A DNA stretch of 64,000 nt. It comes from Allobogoriella alba (GTDB taxonomy: Bacteria > Actinomycetota > Actinomycetes > Actinomycetales > Actinomycetaceae). The stretch covers positions 682,001-746,000 of the forward strand of contig NZ_JBHTCQ010000001.1 in assembly GCF_042665525.1 (NCBI RefSeq), given 5' to 3'. The notes under the pieces were generated by a model. That model saw only the letters and a program-made list of their open reading frames with translations. It did no database searches and was not told where the DNA came from. This document shows positions 50,213 through 58,021 of this stretch, piece by piece. The translations under genes were made by a program, and so were the position numbers. The first letter of the stretch is position 1. Each line of letters begins with the position of its first letter.

Positions 50213-51316
50213 TCAGCGCGAGACCATCCGTTCGCGGCGCTCCGCGATGACCTCCGGAAGCAGCGTCGCGAGCGCATGGCCGTCGCGGCCCTGGACGGTC
50301 GGGACGCCGTGCTCCGCGGTCGCGTTGCGCCTCGCGGGCGGCTGCTCGATGGCTTCCGGGGTGCCGTGCGCGAGCACCTGCTCCGCCGGCGAGAGCTGGC
50401 GGATCGCGATCGCGGAGATGTGCCGGGGGTGCTCGCGGGCGAGCTCGTCGTAGACCATCGGGTCGTGCTGGCCGTCGTCACCGACGAGGACCCAGCGGAT
50501 CTCCGGGAAGGTGATGAGCAGGTTCCGCAGCTGCGTCCGCTTGTGCTCGACGCCGGAACGGAACAGTCCCGTCGGCGTCGGCCCCCAGTCGGTCATGAGC
50601 ATCGGACCCTCCGGGTAGCCGTGGGTCCGCATGAAGCGCCGGAGAGTGGGCACGGTGTTCCACGCGCCGGTCGAGAGGTAGAAGACCGGGGCGTCCCCCT
50701 GCCCGTCGAGGAGCGTGCGGTACAGCTGTGCCATGCCGGGCACGGCCTTGCGCGCCGAGGTGTGCCGCACGAACGTGTTCCACGCCGCGATGAGCATGCG
50801 AGGCAGCATCGTCACCATGATCGTGTCGTCGATGTCCGAGACGATCCCGGTGCGCACGGTCGGGTCCACGACGAGGACCTTCGCGGTCACCGGCCGGGCC
50901 GCGACCGCCTCGATCTCGACCTCGTGCCATCCCGGCTCCAGCCCGTGGTCGCGAACCATGACGTCGATGTACCCGCCGCGGTCGGTGGTGGTCCGCAGGG
51001 TCTGGTCACCGGCCCGGACCGTGACCGGCAGGAAGCCGACCTGCGCGGTGAAGAACGACCGCCAGCCACGCTGGGCCTCGGCGGCGACGTCCAAGGGACT
51101 GATGGGTGGCTCCGGTGCGTCCTCGCCCACCTCGTGATCCTCGGTGTCGGCCTCCGGGTCGGCCATGATCACCCGCCCGAGGACGTGCAGGCTGCGGACC
51201 GAGCCGTAGCCGGTCAGCCCGATGATCCGGGGCCGCCAGCCACGGCGGCGCAGGTACACGACGCTCCGGCGGTTGATGGCGTCCTCGGCTGCGCTGACCG
51301 CGCGGGAGAGTCCCAT
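50213..51316 (-). CDS. App1-type phosphatidate phosphatase (DUF2183)
   Basis: 367 residues. The C-terminal half carries the HAD-type catalytic motif VSDIDDTIMVTMLPR, FYLSTGAWN, HKRTQLRNLLITFPEIRWVLVGDDGQHDP (excerpted), as in App1 phosphatidate phosphatases. The N-terminal part is a beta-sandwich domain with VTVRAGDQTLRTTTDRGGYIDV. Cytoplasmic, no signal peptide. The start ATG has TAGCGT six bases upstream (leaderless). May dephosphorylate lipid phosphates or control lipid turnover. Confidence 0.9.
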   Translation of the reverse strand: MGLSRAVSAAEDAINRRSVVYLRRRGWRPRIIGLTGYGSVRSLHVLGRVIMADPEADTEDHEVGEDAPEPPISPLDVAAEAQRGWRSFFTAQVGFLPVTVRAGDQTLRTTTDRGGYIDVMVRDHGLEPGWHEVEIEAVAARPVTAKVLVVDPTVRTGIVSDIDDTIMVTMLPRMLIAAWNTFVRHTSARKAVPGMAQLYRTLLDGQGDAPVFYLSTGAWNTVPTLRRFMRTHGYPEGPMLMTDWGPTPTGLFRSGVEHKRTQLRNLLITFPEIRWVLVGDDGQHDPMVYDELAREHPRHISAIAIRQLSPAEQVLAHGTPEAIEQPPARRNATAEHGVPTVQGRDGHALATLLPEVIAERRERMVSR

Positions 51317-51444
51317 GGGTCCACGCTATCGACACCACGCGGTCGCACGTCGTCGCAGTGCCGGGGCGTCACCGTCCGACGGCGACCCCGGCGGGTCACC
51401 GGACCCGCGCCGGCGTCCACCCGGCGGCGTCGACGGACCGTGGC

Positions 51445-51669
51445 TCAGTACCGGGTGTCGTGCCGCGGGTCGTCGCGCCGCTCCACGTACGTGTGCTTCG
51501 TGTTCGACCGCTGCTTGTTCACGATGAGCGCGATCACCAGCGCGACGGCCCCGGCGACCATGCAGATGTAGCCGATCGTCGTCAGATCGACGTACGGGAC
51601 CTCCGCGGTGACGGCGAACGCGAGTATCGCGCCCACCACGATCAGGAAGATGCCGCCGCCGATCCCCAT
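51445..51669 (-). CDS. Small membrane protein, DUF6458-like (copy 1)
   Basis: 74 residues, two membrane helices (GGGIFLIVVGAILAFAVTAEV and IGYICMVAGAVALVIALIV) joined by a short PYVDLTT loop, then a basic tail (NKQRSNTKHTYVERRDD). Closely related to the copy at 51803. I recall this as DUF6458, of unknown function. RBS GAAGAGGGTG; the tail is probably cytoplasmic. Confidence 0.75.
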   Translation of the reverse strand: MGIGGGIFLIVVGAILAFAVTAEVPYVDLTTIGYICMVAGAVALVIALIVNKQRSNTKHTYVERRDDPRHDTRY

Positions 51670-51802
51670 GCCGTTCACCCTCTTCCGCCCCCGCGACCGT
51701 CGCGGGCTGTCCCAGAGCCTGCCCACTCCGAGGGCGGCGCGGCAAGTCCGGCCCACCCGCGGGTGGCCCTGGACGCGGGGGCGTGGCGGTCCCGCCGTTG
51801 TC

Positions 51803-52024
51803 TCAGACGGCGTCACCAGGGTGGTCGCGACGTTCGACACGCTCGGTGTGCCGGGTGCGCGAACGCATCGCGTTGAGGATCAGCCCGATGATGAGCGCCA
51901 GCACCCCGGCGCCCATGCAGATGTAGCCGATCATGACCAGGTCGACACCCTCGACGCTGTCCGCCACGGCGAAGGCGAGGATCGCGCCGACCACGATGAG
52001 GAAGATCCCTGCGCCGATACCCAT
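51803..52024 (-). CDS. Small membrane protein, DUF6458-like (copy 2)
   Basis: 73 residues with the same two-helix design: GAGIFLIVVGAILAFAVADSV, VDLVMIGYICMGAGVLALIIGLIL and a basic tail NAMRSRTRHTERVERRD. It shares about half its residues with copy 1, so the two arose by tandem duplication. RBS GAGAGGAGCC. No function known. Confidence 0.78.
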   Translation of the reverse strand: MGIGAGIFLIVVGAILAFAVADSVEGVDLVMIGYICMGAGVLALIIGLILNAMRSRTRHTERVERRDHPGDAV

Positions 52025-52132
52025 GTGTCCGGCTCCTCTCGTCGGAACGCCGGCCGGGAGCATGCCGGCCCGCGGGTCCCCGCCAGTGTGAACCCGCTCG
52101 GGCCTGTCCGCATGTCGAGGACGGCGCCGTGC

Positions 52133-52858
52133 TCAGGCCCCCGGGATGCCGACCGAGCGGGCGGTGGTCCGCGCGAGGTGCTCGATATGCGCCTCGCGCG
52201 CCTCGATGACCCGGTGGTAGTGCCCGAAGAGCTCGAAGCTGACGGCGCCGAACAGGGCGGTCCAGGCGTCGATGACGGCCAGCACCGTCTCCGGACGCAG
52301 CCTGCGCAGTGACGCGGTCTGCTCCGGGGCCATCGTCCGGACCACGTCGGCGATCCGGGCGTCGACGTCCGCCTGGAGATCCGGCGGGACCGGCACGGAC
52401 CCGTGCTCGGTGAGGCCGGGACCCGCAGCGGCGTCGGTGGCGATCCCGGCCAGCAGGAGCGTCACCCCTGACGCCGGCACCACCGTGTCGTCGGGGGCGA
52501 CGTAGCCCGGCACGGGCGTGCCGTAGATGAGGGCGTACTCGTGCCGATGCGCCAGCGCCCACGCGCGAACGGCGCGGAAGACGGCGCGCCAGCGGCCCAG
52601 ATGGTCGTCGTGGCCCATCCCCGACTCGGCCTCGCGCGCGGCGGCACCGAGGCCCTCGTACGCCGAGATGATCAGCGCGGTCAGCAGCGCGTCCCGGTTC
52701 GGGAAGTAGCGGTAGACCGCGGACGGCGCCATACCGAGCTCGCGGGTCACGGCGCGCACGGACAGCCCGCCCGCGCCGTGGTCGGCCAGGTGCCGGCGGG
52801 CCACCTCGACGATCTCGGCGACGAGCTCGGCACGGACGCGTTCACGGATCCCAGGCAT
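52133..52858 (-). CDS. TetR/AcrR-family regulator with AcrR-like C-terminal domain
   Basis: 241 residues. N-terminal helix-turn-helix: RVRAELVAEIVEVARRHLADHG then SVRAVTRELGMAPSAVYRYFPNRDALL. C-terminal TetR_C domain with WRAVFRAVRAWALAHRHEYALIYGTPVPGY, a segment common in AcrR-like actinobacterial members (excerpted). ATG at 52858 has CACACT seven bases upstream. It is divergent from the epimerase at 52990 across 131 bp that hold two near-identical operator-like sequences, so it probably represses that gene and itself. Confidence 0.9.
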   Translation of the reverse strand: MPGIRERVRAELVAEIVEVARRHLADHGAGGLSVRAVTRELGMAPSAVYRYFPNRDALLTALIISAYEGLGAAAREAESGMGHDDHLGRWRAVFRAVRAWALAHRHEYALIYGTPVPGYVAPDDTVVPASGVTLLLAGIATDAAAGPGLTEHGSVPVPPDLQADVDARIADVVRTMAPEQTASLRRLRPETVLAVIDAWTALFGAVSFELFGHYHRVIEAREAHIEHLARTTARSVGIPGA

Positions 52859-52898
52859 GCGGCCGAGTGTGCCACAGGACGGATCACTGATACGGAAC

Positions 52899-52966
52899 GT
52901 GAACAGTGCTCTTGACGCAGGTCGACTCCAGATGGAACGCTGATCACGAAAAAGAACAGTGTTCAC
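52899..52966. promoter_or_regulatory. Twin TetR-type operators between the divergent TetR and epimerase genes
   Basis: GTGAACAGTGCTC (52899-52911) and AGAACAGTGTTCAC (52953-52966) are two incomplete copies of the palindrome GTGAACAGTGTTCAC, each missing one end. Their cores are 53 bp apart, about five helical turns. The second lies 24 bp before the epimerase ATG. Confidence 0.6.
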
Positions 52967-52989
52967 ACATCTCGCATCCGGAGGTCGCC

Positions 52990-53937
52990 ATGTCGCTGCA
53001 CGTCATCGTCGGAGCCGGTCCCGTGGGGAGCACGCTCGCCCTGCAGCTCGCCGACGCCGGGCACGACGTCCGCATCCTGACCCGCTCCGGGCGCGGTCCC
53101 GACCATCCCCGCATCACGCGGGTACGTGTGGATGCTGCCGACCCGGCGAGCCTGACGGCGCAGACCCGCGGCGCGACCGTCCTCTACAACTGTGCGAACC
53201 CGCCCTCCTACACCAGCTGGGAGGAGCACTGGCCGCCGCTGGCAGCATCGATCCTCGAGGCCGCGGAAGCCACTGGCGCCGTCCTGGCGATCACCGGGAA
53301 CCTGTACGGCTACGGCCCGGTGCCCGGGCCGATGACCCGTGATCTGCCGCTCGCCGCCACCGACCACAAGGGCCGGCTCCGCGCGCGCATGTGGGCGGAC
53401 GCGGTCGCCCGCCACCGGGCCGGCGCCGTCCGGGTCGCCGAGGTCCGGGCGGCCGACTACGTCGGTGCGATCGAGCCGATGAACAGCATGGCGGTGCTGT
53501 ATGCCACCCAGGCCGTGCGGGGCAGGCCGGTACTCACCTTCGGGCCGCCGGACGTGCCACACACCTTCACCTACGTCCCCGACGTCGCCCGCACCCTCGC
53601 CGCCGTGGCACTCGACGAGCGTTCCTGGGGTCAGGCCTGGCACGTGCCCTCCCCGCCGACCCGCACCGTGCGGGAGGTGATCGGCGACATCGCCGCGGCG
53701 GCCGGTGCCCGCCGGCCGTGGATGATCCGGATCCCGCGACCACTGCTCCGGCTGAGCTACCCGGTCGTGCCGCTGATGCGCGAGATCGGCGACCTGCTGT
53801 ACCAGTGGGACCGGCCGTACGTCCTCGACGCGGCGGAGACGACCCGGACTTTCGGCGTCGAGGCGACACCGTGGGACGAGGTCGTGGCCGAGACGGCCGC
53901 GGCACTGACCGGGCGGTCGGCGGTCGTCACCGGTTGA
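52990..53937 (+). CDS. NAD-dependent epimerase/dehydratase-family (extended SDR) protein
   Basis: 315 residues. N-terminal cofactor loop VIVGAGPVGSTLALQLADAG, CANPPSYTSWEEHWP, and NLYGYGPVPGPM in the position of the catalytic Tyr region; AHVLDERS-like end features of a nucleoside-sugar epimerase. Probably uses NADP to oxidise or reduce a small molecule; substrate unknown. RBS CGGAGGTCG. Controlled by the divergent TetR (inference). Confidence 0.82.
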   Translation: MSLHVIVGAGPVGSTLALQLADAGHDVRILTRSGRGPDHPRITRVRVDAADPASLTAQTRGATVLYNCANPPSYTSWEEHWPPLAASILEAAEATGAVLAITGNLYGYGPVPGPMTRDLPLAATDHKGRLRARMWADAVARHRAGAVRVAEVRAADYVGAIEPMNSMAVLYATQAVRGRPVLTFGPPDVPHTFTYVPDVARTLAAVALDERSWGQAWHVPSPPTRTVREVIGDIAAAAGARRPWMIRIPRPLLRLSYPVVPLMREIGDLLYQWDRPYVLDAAETTRTFGVEATPWDEVVAETAAALTGRSAVVTG

Positions 53938-53952
53938 CCGGCGGGTGTCAGC

Positions 53953-54720
53953 TCACAGGACCTTGGAGAGGAACGCCTGCGTCCGCTCCTGCCGCGGGTT
54001 CGCCAGCACCTCGGCCGGCACGCCCTCCTCGACGATGACCCCGCCGTCCATGAAGATCAGCCGGTCGCCGACCTCGCGGGCGAAGCCCATCTCGTGCGTG
54101 ACGACCATCATCGTCATGCCCTCACGGGCCAGGTCCTGCATGACCTGGAGGACCTCGCCCACCAGCTCCGGGTCGAGCGCGGACGTCGGCTCGTCGAAGA
54201 GCATCATGTCCGGGTTCATGCACAGGGACCGGGCGATGGCGACCCGCTGCTGCTGCCCGCCGGACAGGTGCGCCGGGTAGGCCGTCCCGCGGTCGCCGAG
54301 GCCGACGCGGTCGAGCATCTGCTGCGCGACCTGCTTCGCCTCCGCGCCCTTGCGTCTCAGGACCTTCTCCTGCGCGATCGTGAGGTTACGCAGCACGCTC
54401 ATGTGGGGAAAGAGGTTGAACTGCTGGAACACCATGCCGATGCGGGCGCGGACCCGGTCGATGTCGACGTCCGGGTCGAGGACGTCGACACCCTCGATGA
54501 GGATCCGGCCGTCGGTGGGCTCCTCGAGCACGTTGACCGACCGCAGCAGCGTCGACTTGCCCGAGCCGGACGGCCCGACCACGCAGACCACCTCGCCCGG
54601 CCGGATGGTCAGGTCGATGCCGCGCAGCACCTCGTTGTCACCGAAGCTCTTACGGAGCTGGTGGATCTCGATGGCCGGCACGTCCGCCGTCGTCGCGGCC
54701 TGGGGGGTGGCGTCACTCAT
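53953..54720 (-). CDS. Polar amino-acid ABC transporter ATP-binding protein (GlnQ/HisP type)
   Basis: 255 residues. Walker A GPSGSGKSTLLRSVN, signature LSGGQQQRVAIARSL, Walker B MMLFDEPTSALDPEL and MMVVTHEMGFAREVGDR. MVFQQFNLFPHMSVL is the typical Q-loop segment. N-terminal about 15 residues are a variable extension. Start overlaps the permease stop by 4 nt. It energises glutamate/glutamine/arginine-type import together with the next two genes. Confidence 0.96.
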   Translation of the reverse strand: MSDATPQAATTADVPAIEIHQLRKSFGDNEVLRGIDLTIRPGEVVCVVGPSGSGKSTLLRSVNVLEEPTDGRILIEGVDVLDPDVDIDRVRARIGMVFQQFNLFPHMSVLRNLTIAQEKVLRRKGAEAKQVAQQMLDRVGLGDRGTAYPAHLSGGQQQRVAIARSLCMNPDMMLFDEPTSALDPELVGEVLQVMQDLAREGMTMMVVTHEMGFAREVGDRLIFMDGGVIVEEGVPAEVLANPRQERTQAFLSKVL

Positions 54721-55502
54721 CGTGCCCTCGCCATCTTCCGCTCCAGCACCGCCACCAGTCGCGTGAGCGGGACCGTGACCAGCAGGTACAGCATCGCCGC
54801 CATGACCAGCGTGGTGCCGTTGGCGTTCGTCGTCGCGCTGTCCCGGGCGAACGTGGTCAACTCCTTGGTGAAGATCGTGGATCCGGCGATGTACACCAGG
54901 GAGGTGTCCTTCAGCAGCAGGACGAACTCATTGGTCATGGGCGGGATGGTGATCCGGAAGCCCTGCGGCAGCACCACCCAGAGCATCGTCTTGAACGGGG
55001 ACATCCCGAGCGTGCGTGCCGCCTCGGTCTGGCCCTTCGGCACGGCCTCGATGCCGGCGCGGATCACCTCCGCCATGTACGCCGATGCGACCGCGATGAG
55101 GCCCAGCAGACCGGCGCCGACCGCGCCTCCGGGCAGTCGGACACCGAAGGCGATCGGCAGGATGAAGGCGAACGCGAAGATCGTCAGCAGCGCCGGCAAG
55201 CCGCGGAAGAGCTCGATGTACGCCGTCGCGAACCAGCGGTACGGGCCGATGGAGGACAGCTTCATCAGCGCCATGAGCACGCCGAGCACGAGGCCGCCGG
55301 CGAAGGCGATCACGGTGAACAGCAGGGTGTTCTTCAGCGCGACGGTGATGATGTCCGGGAACTGCTCCGCGGCGAGAGCGAGGTCGAAGAACTGCTGCTG
55401 CAGGCGCGCCCAGTCCGCCGAGACGGCGACGAGGACGACGGCGATCACGAAGATCGCGTACATCACCCAGCGGACGAGCCGTTTCCTGGTGGACCTGCGC
55501 AT
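54717..55502 (-). CDS. Polar amino-acid ABC transporter permease (HisM/GlnP type)
   Basis: 261 residues. After a basic N-terminus and a first membrane helix (WVMYAIFVIAVVLVAVS), five further helices with the typical IELFRGLPALLTIF, AYMAEVIRAGIEAVPKGQTEAARTLGMSP (EAA loop, excerpted) and LPQGFRITIPPMTNEFVLLLKDTSLVY segments. No clear ribosome binding site, but it starts 11 bases after the binding-protein stop. Confidence 0.94.
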   Translation of the reverse strand: MRRSTRKRLVRWVMYAIFVIAVVLVAVSADWARLQQQFFDLALAAEQFPDIITVALKNTLLFTVIAFAGGLVLGVLMALMKLSSIGPYRWFATAYIELFRGLPALLTIFAFAFILPIAFGVRLPGGAVGAGLLGLIAVASAYMAEVIRAGIEAVPKGQTEAARTLGMSPFKTMLWVVLPQGFRITIPPMTNEFVLLLKDTSLVYIAGSTIFTKELTTFARDSATTNANGTTLVMAAMLYLLVTVPLTRLVAVLERKMARAR

Positions 55503-55513
55503 GAGAGGGCCGA

Positions 55514-56308
55514 TCAGCCGTTCTCGGGGAAGTAGGAGTTGTAGATCTCGTCGTAGGTGCCGTTCTCGCGCAGCGCGGCGAGCTCGGCGTTGATCGCCTC
55601 GCGCAGCTGGGGGTTGAGGTCCTTGGCGAGCGCGAAGCCGTACTGCTCGTCGGTCTCGTACTGCTCGACGATCTCGTAGCCGTCGTCGTCCTGCTGATGC
55701 TGGTCGTTGACCGGCAGGTCCTGCAGGATCGCGTCGATCTGGCCGGCCTGCAGCGCGGGCCACAGCTCGCCGTCGGACGGCAGCGCGAGGAACTCGGTGC
55801 CCTCGGGGGCGTTCTCCTCGGCGTACGTCTGGCCGGTGGTGCCCTGCTGGACGCCCACCGTGTGGCCGGCGAGGTCGTCGATGCTCTCGATGTCGGAGTC
55901 GGCCGGCACCAGCAGTGACTGCAGCGAGTTGTAGTACGGGTCGGTGAAGTCGAGGTTCTGCTGCCGCTCCGGGGTGATGGTGATGGCCGACGCGCCGATG
56001 TCGCACTGGCCGGCGGCGAGCGCCGTCCCGGACTGGAGGGCGTCGAAGCCAGTGTCCTGGACCACGAGCTCGAGCTCGAGGTTCTCGGCGATCGCCTGGA
56101 GCAGGTCGATGTCGAAGCCGCTGTAGCCGCTCGGCGCCTCGGAGTCCTCGACCTCGAACGGCGGGTAGGGCACGTCGGAGCAGGCCGTCAGGGTGCCCGG
56201 CGCCACGAGCTCGTACTCCGAGCCACCACCTTCGGACTCGCCGCCGCAGGCGGCGAGCAGGGTTGCGGCACCGGCCAGGGCGACGGCGGTGCGGATCGGG
56301 CGGATCAT
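55514..56308 (-). CDS. Polar amino-acid ABC transporter binding lipoprotein (family 3)
   Basis: 264 residues. Lipobox LLAAC after a short signal peptide. Periplasmic-binding protein of the amino-acid type: LTACSDVPYPPFEVED, GFDIDLLQAIAENLELE, CDIGASAITITPERQQNLDFTDPYYNS (excerpted) with the conserved TITPER; VGVQQGTTGQTYAEE and YGFALAKD. Binds a polar amino acid such as glutamate or glutamine. First gene of the three-gene importer operon, divergent from the FCD regulator at 56403 across 94 bp. Confidence 0.94.
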   Translation of the reverse strand: MIRPIRTAVALAGAATLLAACGGESEGGGSEYELVAPGTLTACSDVPYPPFEVEDSEAPSGYSGFDIDLLQAIAENLELELVVQDTGFDALQSGTALAAGQCDIGASAITITPERQQNLDFTDPYYNSLQSLLVPADSDIESIDDLAGHTVGVQQGTTGQTYAEENAPEGTEFLALPSDGELWPALQAGQIDAILQDLPVNDQHQQDDDGYEIVEQYETDEQYGFALAKDLNPQLREAINAELAALRENGTYDEIYNSYFPENG

Positions 56309-56402
56309 CGTGTGCCTCCGGGCGAGCGGATCGGGCTGCGGGCCCCCATAGCATCACGCAACTGTTGCCCGGGTGTGAAACCCAGGGACGTAGGCTTGTC
56401 CT

Positions 56403-57125
56403 ATGTCACAGAGCGCGGCCCTTCCTCGGACGATCCGGCCCGAGCGGAGGGTCCTGCGTGACGAGGTGTACGACGCGCTGCTCGAGATGCTCGTCGACGG
56501 CCACTTCGGGCCGGGGGAGACGCTCGGCATCGACCCGGTCTCGGCGCAGCTCGGCGTCTCGCCCACGCCGGTGCGCGAGGCCCTGGTGCAGCTGGAGTCC
56601 ACCGGGCTCGTCACGCGAACGGCACTGCGCGGCTACCGGGTGGCACCGCCGATGTCCCGTGAGGTCATGGAGCAGCTCTTCGACGCGCGGCTGCTGCTGG
56701 AGGTGGGCGCGGCCCGCCACGCGGTCCCGAACCGGGAGCGTCTGGCGCCCGAGCTGCGGCGGGTGCTGGAGGTCCAGCGGGGCCACGCCGAGGCGCTCGC
56801 GCGCGTCACGGACCTGGACCAGGACGCCCCGGTACGGGACCTGAGCGCGTACCTCGCGGCCGACCGCGCCTTCCACGACGCCATCTTCCGGGCCACGGAC
56901 AACACCTTCTTCGTCGAGATGGCCCGGCACATCTCCATCCACGGCCAGCGCCTGCGGCAGTTCGTCGAGCATCAGCACATCGACGCCGAGGTCGCGATCG
57001 CGGAGCACGCCCGGGTCCTCGAGGCCATGGAGTCCGGCGACACCGAGGCGGTCGCGTCCGCCATGCACGCCCACATCCTCGGCGTGCGGGAGCGGACCCT
57101 GAGCGACGCCCCCGCGACGACCTGA
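56403..57125 (+). CDS. GntR-family regulator, FadR subfamily (FCD domain)
   Basis: 240 residues. Winged helix (LRDEVYDALLEMLVDGHFGPG, QLGVSPTPVREALVQLESTGLV), then the FCD domain with its metal-site residues in RLLLEVGAARHAV, ADRAFHDAIFRATDN and EHARVLEAMESGD. ATG with TAGGCT six bases upstream (leaderless). The palindrome 36 bp after its stop, before the SDR, and a matching half-site before the gene at 63913 make it the likely regulator of the tetritol-type genes. It could also act on the divergent amino-acid importer. Confidence 0.88.
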   Translation: MSQSAALPRTIRPERRVLRDEVYDALLEMLVDGHFGPGETLGIDPVSAQLGVSPTPVREALVQLESTGLVTRTALRGYRVAPPMSREVMEQLFDARLLLEVGAARHAVPNRERLAPELRRVLEVQRGHAEALARVTDLDQDAPVRDLSAYLAADRAFHDAIFRATDNTFFVEMARHISIHGQRLRQFVEHQHIDAEVAIAEHARVLEAMESGDTEAVASAMHAHILGVRERTLSDAPATT

Positions 57126-57160
57126 GGCGCCAATACCCGGACGGCTGCCGAACGGGGCCG

Positions 57161-57174
57161 GATCCTATAGGATC
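57161..57174. promoter_or_regulatory. Palindromic operator upstream of the SDR, probably bound by the FCD regulator
   Basis: GATCCTATAGGATC, a perfect 14-bp palindrome, in the 98-bp gap between the FCD regulator and the SDR. Its second half can serve as the -10 hexamer (TAGGAT), so binding would block transcription. A 12-bp match (9 of 12) occurs at 63876-63887. Confidence 0.6.
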
Positions 57175-57223
57175 GATGCCCGCGGACGGCTCACGCCACC
57201 GCCCACCGACCCGAGGAGCACCG

Positions 57224-57994
57224 TTGACCTCCACCCGCCTGCCCGATGCCCGGACCGCCGTCGTCACCGGCGCGGGAGGGCGGCGCGGCATCGGCCGCGC
57301 CGTGGCCCGCGCGCTCGCCACCGACGGGTGGTCGCTCGCCCTCGTGGACCGCGACGAGGACGGTCTGCGTGAGGTCTGCGGGGAGCTCGTCGACCAGGGC
57401 ACCAGGGCCGTCGCCGTGCCGGCCGACGTCGCCTCGCCGGAGTCGGTGCGTGACGTCTTCCGGGCCGTCGACGAGCAGCTGCCGCCCGTCGTCGGCCTGG
57501 TCAACCTGGCCGGGATCCCCTCGCCGGTACCGCTGCTGGACCTCAGCCCGGAGGACTGGGACCGGGTCATGGCGGTCAACGCGACCGGTTCGTTCCTCAT
57601 GCTGCAGGCGGCGGCCACCCGGATGCGCGAGGTGGGCGTCGGTCGGATCGTCAACACCTCCTCGATCACCGCGTTCGACGGCGGAGGGACGTTCTCCAAG
57701 GGCGCCTACGCCGCCGCCAAGGCGGCGGTGCTGGGCCTGACCCGGGGCGCCGCCCGCGAGCTCGGGCCGTACGGCATCACGGTCAACGCCGTCGCTCCCG
57801 GGCCGATCGACACGGACATCATGGGCGGCACCCTGACCGAGGAGCGCAAGGCCGACATGGCAGCCGGCATTCCCGTCGCCCGGGTCGGCCAGCCGGAGGA
57901 GGTCGCCGCGCTGGTGGCCTTCCTGCTCTCCGAGCGCGCCGGGTTCATCTCGGGTGCCACCCACCAGATCGACGGCGGCAAGTACATGCACTGA
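57224..57994 (+). CDS. Short-chain dehydrogenase/reductase (SDR), tetritol-cluster type
   Basis: 256 residues from a TTG start. VVTGAGGRRGIGRAVARAL cofactor loop, NLAGIPSP, NTSSITAFDGGG with the Ser, YAAAKAA Tyr/Lys pair and ISGATHQIDGGK at the end: classical SDR. The TTG is preferred to an upstream in-frame ATG (57176) because CGAGGAGCACC precedes it and the upstream ATG sits beside the operator. Likely a polyol dehydrogenase making a ketotetrose or similar (inference from neighbours). Confidence 0.86.
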   Translation: MTSTRLPDARTAVVTGAGGRRGIGRAVARALATDGWSLALVDRDEDGLREVCGELVDQGTRAVAVPADVASPESVRDVFRAVDEQLPPVVGLVNLAGIPSPVPLLDLSPEDWDRVMAVNATGSFLMLQAAATRMREVGVGRIVNTSSITAFDGGGTFSKGAYAAAKAAVLGLTRGAARELGPYGITVNAVAPGPIDTDIMGGTLTEERKADMAAGIPVARVGQPEEVAALVAFLLSERAGFISGATHQIDGGKYMH

Positions 57995-58021
57995 CCCCGG
58001 GTCCTGGCCGGAGCCTCCCGG

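Noticed and set aside
56308..56403. FCD regulator as regulator of only the divergent amino-acid importer.
   Set aside because: No palindrome is visible in the 94-bp gap, whereas the palindrome before the SDR and its match at 63876 favour the tetritol genes; a role on the importer cannot be excluded.
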